This document shows, one piece after another, positions 7,201 to 9,634 of a stretch of 9,634 bases of DNA. This stretch comes from DASXBA01 sp046729895. Its GTDB lineage: Bacteria > Actinomycetota > Thermoleophilia > Solirubrobacterales > Thermoleophilaceae. Below the pieces are notes generated by a model. That model was not told the origin of the DNA. It did not search any database and was given only the letters and a program-made list of their open reading frames with translations. A program made the translations under genes and the position numbers. Within the stretch, counting starts at the first letter, position 1. The number at the start of each line of letters is the position of its first letter. The stretch lies in the NCBI GenBank assembly GCA_046729895.1, contig JBKPHP010000098.1, forward strand, positions 1 through 9,634, given 5' to 3'.

Positions 7201-7541
7201 TCGAGGCTCGTGTGATGGTCACGGACAGAGTCCAGCCGTTGGCCGTACAGGGCCGGCTCGTCCATCACGTCGGGCTGCCCTACCACTGGGGCCGGAAGGG
7301 CATCGTGACCGGCGACACGGTCAACGACCTCTTCCCGCTCGTACTGGATCCCAACGTCCACATCCAGGAGGTCAAGGCCGCCACCTGTGACATCCGTCCC
7401 GGCCGCCGCCCACGAGGCAAGGCGCTGCTCGAGCTGGTCGAGCGCTACCGCCGGGAGGCCGACGTGATCATGCACGTGGACACCGCGGCCGAAGAGCGCA
7501 TGGTTGGCGGGGGGCTGCCCGAGGGGATGGTCCCGCCATGA
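4239..7541 (+). CDS. fdhA: Selenocysteine-containing formate dehydrogenase, catalytic alpha subunit (UGA 4824-4826 read as Sec)
   Basis: This subunit oxidises formate to CO2 at a Mo- or W-bis(MGD) centre. Read through the in-frame TGA, the gene gives about 1100 residues from TTG 4239. That is slightly longer than E. coli FdnG (1015). An N-terminal [4Fe-4S] site has C55, C58, C62 and C90 (CPYCAVGC, then GRLCPKG). GATLDSEENYLIKKL leads to NQARI-Sec196-H197, the catalytic Sec-His pair, then HSSTVPGLGTSFGRGG. Other family segments are QGSNMAECHPVGYQW, GNMGRPGGGILALRGHANIQGSTD (about 460-485), AVGQNPAVGSAN and a C-terminal dinucleotide-binding domain from about 927 (SYRLTEHHTAGGMSR, LVHHVGLPYHWG). 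There is no in-frame ATG or GTG between 4139 and the first cysteines. TTG 4239 was chosen for length; CTG 4269 has a better Shine-Dalgarno (GGAAGG, 5 bases away). No twin-arginine signal is present, suggesting a cytoplasmic active site. The stop overlaps the next start by 4 bases. Enzyme identity is very sure; the exact start is not. Confidence 0.93.
4824..4826 (+). other. Selenocysteine codon (TGA recoded)
   Basis: The TGA interrupts a frame that is perfectly family-like on both sides: NQARI before it and HSSTVPGLG after it. In this family the position is Sec or, in homologues, Cys, and it ligates the Mo or W. A frameshift is excluded because the same frame continues. A nonsense mutation is unlikely given the hairpin 11 bases downstream and the more than 2.7 kb of intact coding sequence after it. 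Insertion requires tRNA-Sec (selC), SelA, SelB and SelD, which are not in this window. Confidence 0.93.
4838..4856 (+). promoter_or_regulatory. Bacterial SECIS element (selenocysteine insertion hairpin)
   Basis: GGTCCCC (4838-4844) and GGGGACC (4850-4856) form a perfect 7-bp stem closed by the loop GGTCT (4845-4849). The stem begins exactly 11 bases after the TGA. In E. coli fdhF, as remembered, the SelB-binding hairpin GGUUGCAGGUCUGCACC also begins 11 bases after UGA, and the hexamer GGUCUG occupies the same positions. The bulged U of the E. coli stem is absent here, replaced by a C-G pair. The element lies inside the coding sequence and encodes part of STVPGLGTS. Confidence 0.85.
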
Positions 7542-8398
7542 GCGGGGATGAGCCCCGCGTCGGGTTCTTCACCGACACGTCCATCTGCATCGGCTGCAAG
7601 GCCTGCGAGGTGGCCTGCAAGGAGTGGAACCGGATCCCCGACTCGAGCCAGGGCTTCACCGGTCGCTCGTACGACAACACGCTCCAGCTCGACGCCAACA
7701 CATGGCGACACGTGGCCTTCGTCGAGCAGCGCAAGCCCATCGGGGTCGACGCGGCGGCCGATTCGCTGGTGGAGGCGGCGAAGCTCAACGAGATCGCTGA
7801 GCGAGAGGGCGTCGAGACCTATCAGGAGGGCGGTGGGATGCGCTGGCTCATGGCCTCCGACGTCTGCAAGCACTGCACGGACGCGGCGTGCCTGGAGGTC
7901 TGCCCGACCGGCGCGCTGTTCCGGACCGAGTTCGAGACCGTGGTCGTCCAGGAGGACGTCTGCAACGGCTGCGGCTATTGCGTGACGGCTTGCCCGTTCG
8001 GTGTGCTCGACCAGCGCGAGGACGACGGCCGCGTGTGGAAGTGCACGCTCTGCTACGACCGGCTGAAGGACGACAAAGAGCCGGCCTGCGCCCAGGCCTG
8101 CCCGACCAACTCGATCCAGTTCGGCGAGCTGTCGGAGCTGCGGGAGCGCGCCGAGCAGCGGCTCCAGCGGTTTGCGGAGGCGGGGGTGGAGGAGGCGCGC
8201 CTGTACGGGGCGGGCGAGGACGGCGTGGGCGGCTTCGGCGCCTTCTTCCTGCTGCTCGACGAGCCCGAGGTCTACGGACTGCCGCCGGATCCGGTGGACA
8301 CCACCCGCCAATACGGCCAGGTCTGGGGCGGGGCGCTGGCCGCGGCGGCCGCCCTGGGAGCGGGCCTGATCGCCGCGGCGTTCGGGGGTAGGAGGTGA
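7538..8398 (+). CDS. fdhB: Formate dehydrogenase iron-sulfur (beta) subunit, 4x[4Fe-4S], C-terminal membrane anchor
   Basis: This 286-residue electron-transfer subunit should carry electrons from the catalytic subunit to the membrane NrfD subunit. Sixteen cysteines fall in four ferredoxin-type groups: C17/C20/C23/C27 (CIGCKACEVAC), C110/C113/C118/C122 (CKHCTDAACLEVC), C142/C145/C148/C152 (CNGCGYCVTAC) and C169/C172/C184/C188 (CTLCYDRL... ACAQAC). Clusters are formed by exchange between groups, as in the DmsB/FdnH/NrfC family. A single hydrophobic helix near the C-terminus (about residues 263-282, GALAAAAALGAGLIAAAFG) ends with a basic Gly-Gly-Arg-Arg, consistent with a membrane anchor. There is no signal peptide. 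The ATG at 7538 overlaps the stop of the catalytic gene (ATGA), indicating translational coupling. The segment FFLLLDEPEVYGLPPDPV before the anchor resembles formate dehydrogenase beta subunits of actinobacteria, as remembered. Confidence 0.94.
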   Translation: MSGDEPRVGFFTDTSICIGCKACEVACKEWNRIPDSSQGFTGRSYDNTLQLDANTWRHVAFVEQRKPIGVDAAADSLVEAAKLNEIAEREGVETYQEGGGMRWLMASDVCKHCTDAACLEVCPTGALFRTEFETVVVQEDVCNGCGYCVTACPFGVLDQREDDGRVWKCTLCYDRLKDDKEPACAQACPTNSIQFGELSELRERAEQRLQRFAEAGVEEARLYGAGEDGVGGFGAFFLLLDEPEVYGLPPDPVDTTRQYGQVWGGALAAAAALGAGLIAAAFGGRR

Positions 8399-8412
8399 GA
8401 GGCGAGCCGGCG

Positions 8413-9336
8413 ATGGTGCCAGCGGCGGAGCCGCGCAGCTACTACGGGCAGCCGGTCATCAAGGAGCCCGTCTGGACTTGGGAGATCCCGTCTTACTTGT
8501 TCGCCGGCGGCCTCGCAGGCGCCTCGACGGGCCTTGCCTACCTGGCGGAGATCCGCGGCAACCAGCCACTTTCGCGTCGCGCTTGGGCGCTCTCCGTCGC
8601 GGGCGTGGCCGCAGGTACCGGGTTGCTGATCTCGGATCTGGGAAGGCCGGCGCGCTTCCTGAACATGCTGCGTGTCTTCAAGGTGACGTCGCCGATGAGC
8701 ATGGGCTCGTGGTTCCTCACCGCCACCGGAGCCGCGACCACCGTGGCCGCGGCCAATGCGTGGACCGGCGTGCTGGGACGGCCCGCGACGGTTGCGAAGC
8801 CGGCCGCCGCGCTTCTGGGCCTACCGGTCTCTACCTATACCGCGGCGCTCGTGTCCAACACCGCCGTGCCCATCTGGCACGAGGCGCGCTGGACGCTGCC
8901 GTTCGTGTTCAGCGCCGGCGCGGGGGCCAGCGCCGGCGCGGCGGCGGCGATGCTCACACCTCCCCGTCACGCGGCCCCGGCGCGGCGCCTGGCCCTGTTC
9001 GGTGCTGCGGGGGAGATCGTCGCGTCGAAGTTCATGGAGTGGCGGCTTGGAGAGTTCGCCTCCCCGTATCAACAGGGCGCGGCCGGAACGCTCAACCGGA
9101 TCTCCGAGGGCCTGACTGTGGGCGGCGCGCTGCTGCTCGCGTCACACGGGCGTCACCGGGCTGCCGCGGTGGCGAGCGGGGCATTGCTCCTCGCCGGCGC
9201 CGCAGCGAAGCGCTGGGCCGTCTTCAAGGCGGGCTTCCAGTCGGCCGCCGACCCGGCCTATACGGTGGGCCCGCAGCGGCGCCGGATTCGCGAGGGCCGC
9301 ACTCGCGGCGCCGAGCGCCTGGCAGTCGCGCCCTGA
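8413..9336 (+). CDS. nrfD: NrfD/polysulfide reductase-type membrane subunit of formate dehydrogenase
   Basis: This 307-residue integral membrane protein should accept electrons from the iron-sulfur subunit and pass them to (mena)quinone. The N-terminus has SYYGQPVIKEPVWTWEIPSY leading into the first helix (LFAGGLAGASTGLAYL). Further hydrophobic segments lie at about 8587-8640, 8701-8765, 8800-8860, 8895-8955, 9000-9030, 9105-9150 and 9165-9205, close to the eight helices usual for NrfD. Family motifs include LISDLGRPARFLNMLRVFK, TSPMSMGSW, NTAVPIWHEAR and the C-terminal AVFKAGFQSAADPAYTVGPQR, so the protein looks complete. ATG 8413 was chosen because GAGAGG (8397-8402) lies 10 bases upstream. 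GTG 8395 is also possible; it overlaps the previous stop (GTGA) and would add six residues. It is the last gene of the three-gene unit. Confidence 0.92.
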   Translation: MVPAAEPRSYYGQPVIKEPVWTWEIPSYLFAGGLAGASTGLAYLAEIRGNQPLSRRAWALSVAGVAAGTGLLISDLGRPARFLNMLRVFKVTSPMSMGSWFLTATGAATTVAAANAWTGVLGRPATVAKPAAALLGLPVSTYTAALVSNTAVPIWHEARWTLPFVFSAGAGASAGAAAAMLTPPRHAAPARRLALFGAAGEIVASKFMEWRLGEFASPYQQGAAGTLNRISEGLTVGGALLLASHGRHRAAAVASGALLLAGAAAKRWAVFKAGFQSAADPAYTVGPQRRRIREGRTRGAERLAVAP

Positions 9337-9346
9337 CCTACCGCTC

Positions 9347-9370
9347 GGGCCCCGCGTCCTCCTCGCGCCC
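9347..9370 (+). terminator. Imperfect GC-rich hairpin after the formate dehydrogenase operon, possible terminator
   Basis: GGGC (9347-9350) plus GCG (9354-9356) can pair with CGCGCCC (9364-9370) around a 7-base loop, with three bulged C residues. It begins 10 bases after the stop at 9334-9336. No T-run follows. The remaining part of the 226-bp gap (9371-9460) shows nothing recognisable until the promoter at 9461. Confidence 0.22.
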
Positions 9371-9460
9371 TGACCGACCAACTGGGGGAGGGCCAACCGC
9401 AGCGAAATCGCGTCCTCGCCGCCCCTCCGGAGCCATTGGTACGTCCGTCCGACCAAAACG

Positions 9461-9489
9461 TTGACGAGGCTCCCCATTTGAGGTACGTT
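9461..9489 (+). promoter_or_regulatory. Sigma-70/SigA-type promoter for the gene at 9563
   Basis: The -35 box TTGACG (9461-9466) matches consensus TTGACA at five of six positions. After a 17-bp spacer, TACGTT (9484-9489) fits the TAnnnT -10 pattern. Transcription would begin near 9496, giving a leader of about 65 bases before the GTG start at 9563. This is the best promoter-like sequence in the window. Confidence 0.55.
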
Positions 9490-9548
9490 GCAGCCGCCAC
9501 GAGCCCGGGAGGCAGGCCAGCGAGCGGTTGGTGGATCGCACGCGAGGA

Positions 9549-9557
9549 GAGGTGATC
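9549..9557 (+). promoter_or_regulatory. Strong ribosome binding site
   Basis: GAGGTGATC is complementary over its full length to the usual bacterial 16S rRNA 3' tail (GATCACCTC). It lies five bases before GTG 9563, which fixes the start of the last, truncated gene. The core GAGG sits 10 bases from the start. Confidence 0.6.
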
Positions 9558-9562
9558 GGTCG

Positions 9563-9634
9563 GTGCCGTACCTGAATTGCCCCAACTGCCGTCTGACGGT
9601 GTACACGAGCACGATGTACACGCTGCGCGACGAG
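9563..9634 (+). CDS. Start of a protein with an N-terminal CxxC motif, 3' partial
   Basis: Only 24 codons are visible: a GTG start followed by PYLNCPNCRLTVYTS and then TMYTLRDE at the window edge. C6 and C9 form a CPNC pair at the very N-terminus, typical of half of a zinc ribbon. The partner pair would lie beyond the window. The promoter and strong ribosome binding site upstream support a real gene. Small zinc-ribbon proteins of unknown function begin like this in actinobacteria, but so can larger regulators, so no function is assigned. Confidence 0.7.
   Translation, partial: MPYLNCPNCRLTVYTSTMYTLRDE

Overview
The window is high-GC bacterial DNA with dense, partly overlapping genes. A SpoIIE-type phosphatase fused to an RsbW-like ATPase domain, an NrfD-anchored formate dehydrogenase of actinobacterial flavour and TAnnnT-type promoter elements point to an actinobacterium, perhaps of the Thermoleophilia (Solirubrobacterales or Gaiellales). 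This placement is inferred from protein style and was not checked against a database. No mobile element, CRISPR array, tRNA or rRNA was seen, and no gene-free stretch exceeds 300 bases.

Layout. Bases 1-1815 hold the 3' part of a PAS-GAF-PP2C-HATPase signalling protein that runs in from upstream. Bases 1941-2595 hold a small membrane protein with a TrkA-C-like domain. Its reading is broken by a one-base frameshift near 2117 and probably by an internal deletion near 2530. A DUF1360 membrane protein lies on the minus strand (2638-3162), convergent with it. From 3266 everything is on the plus strand: a beta-hydroxyacid dehydrogenase-family oxidoreductase (3266-4138), then a three-gene formate dehydrogenase unit made of the catalytic molybdo/tungsto subunit (about 4239-7541), a four-cluster ferredoxin-like subunit with a C-terminal membrane helix (7538-8398) and an NrfD-type membrane subunit (8413-9336). 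A good promoter and ribosome binding site at 9461-9557 introduce a further gene with a CxxC motif, cut by the window end.

The main observation is that the formate dehydrogenase gene contains an in-frame TGA at 4824-4826, exactly where this family carries its catalytic selenocysteine (NQARI-Sec-H). Eleven bases after it is a perfect 7-bp hairpin with loop GGTCT, in the same register as the SECIS of E. coli fdhF. The gene is therefore best read as one selenoprotein of about 1100 residues. A standard ORF caller would split it into an unassigned N-terminal piece and a headless enzyme.

The three subunits should form a membrane-bound complex: formate is oxidised at the Sec/Mo(W)-bisMGD centre, electrons pass through [4Fe-4S] clusters, and NrfD delivers them to the quinone pool. 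No twin-arginine signal is seen, so the active site probably faces the cytoplasm. The accessory genes it needs (selA, selB, selC, selD, fdhD, molybdopterin synthesis) are not in the window.
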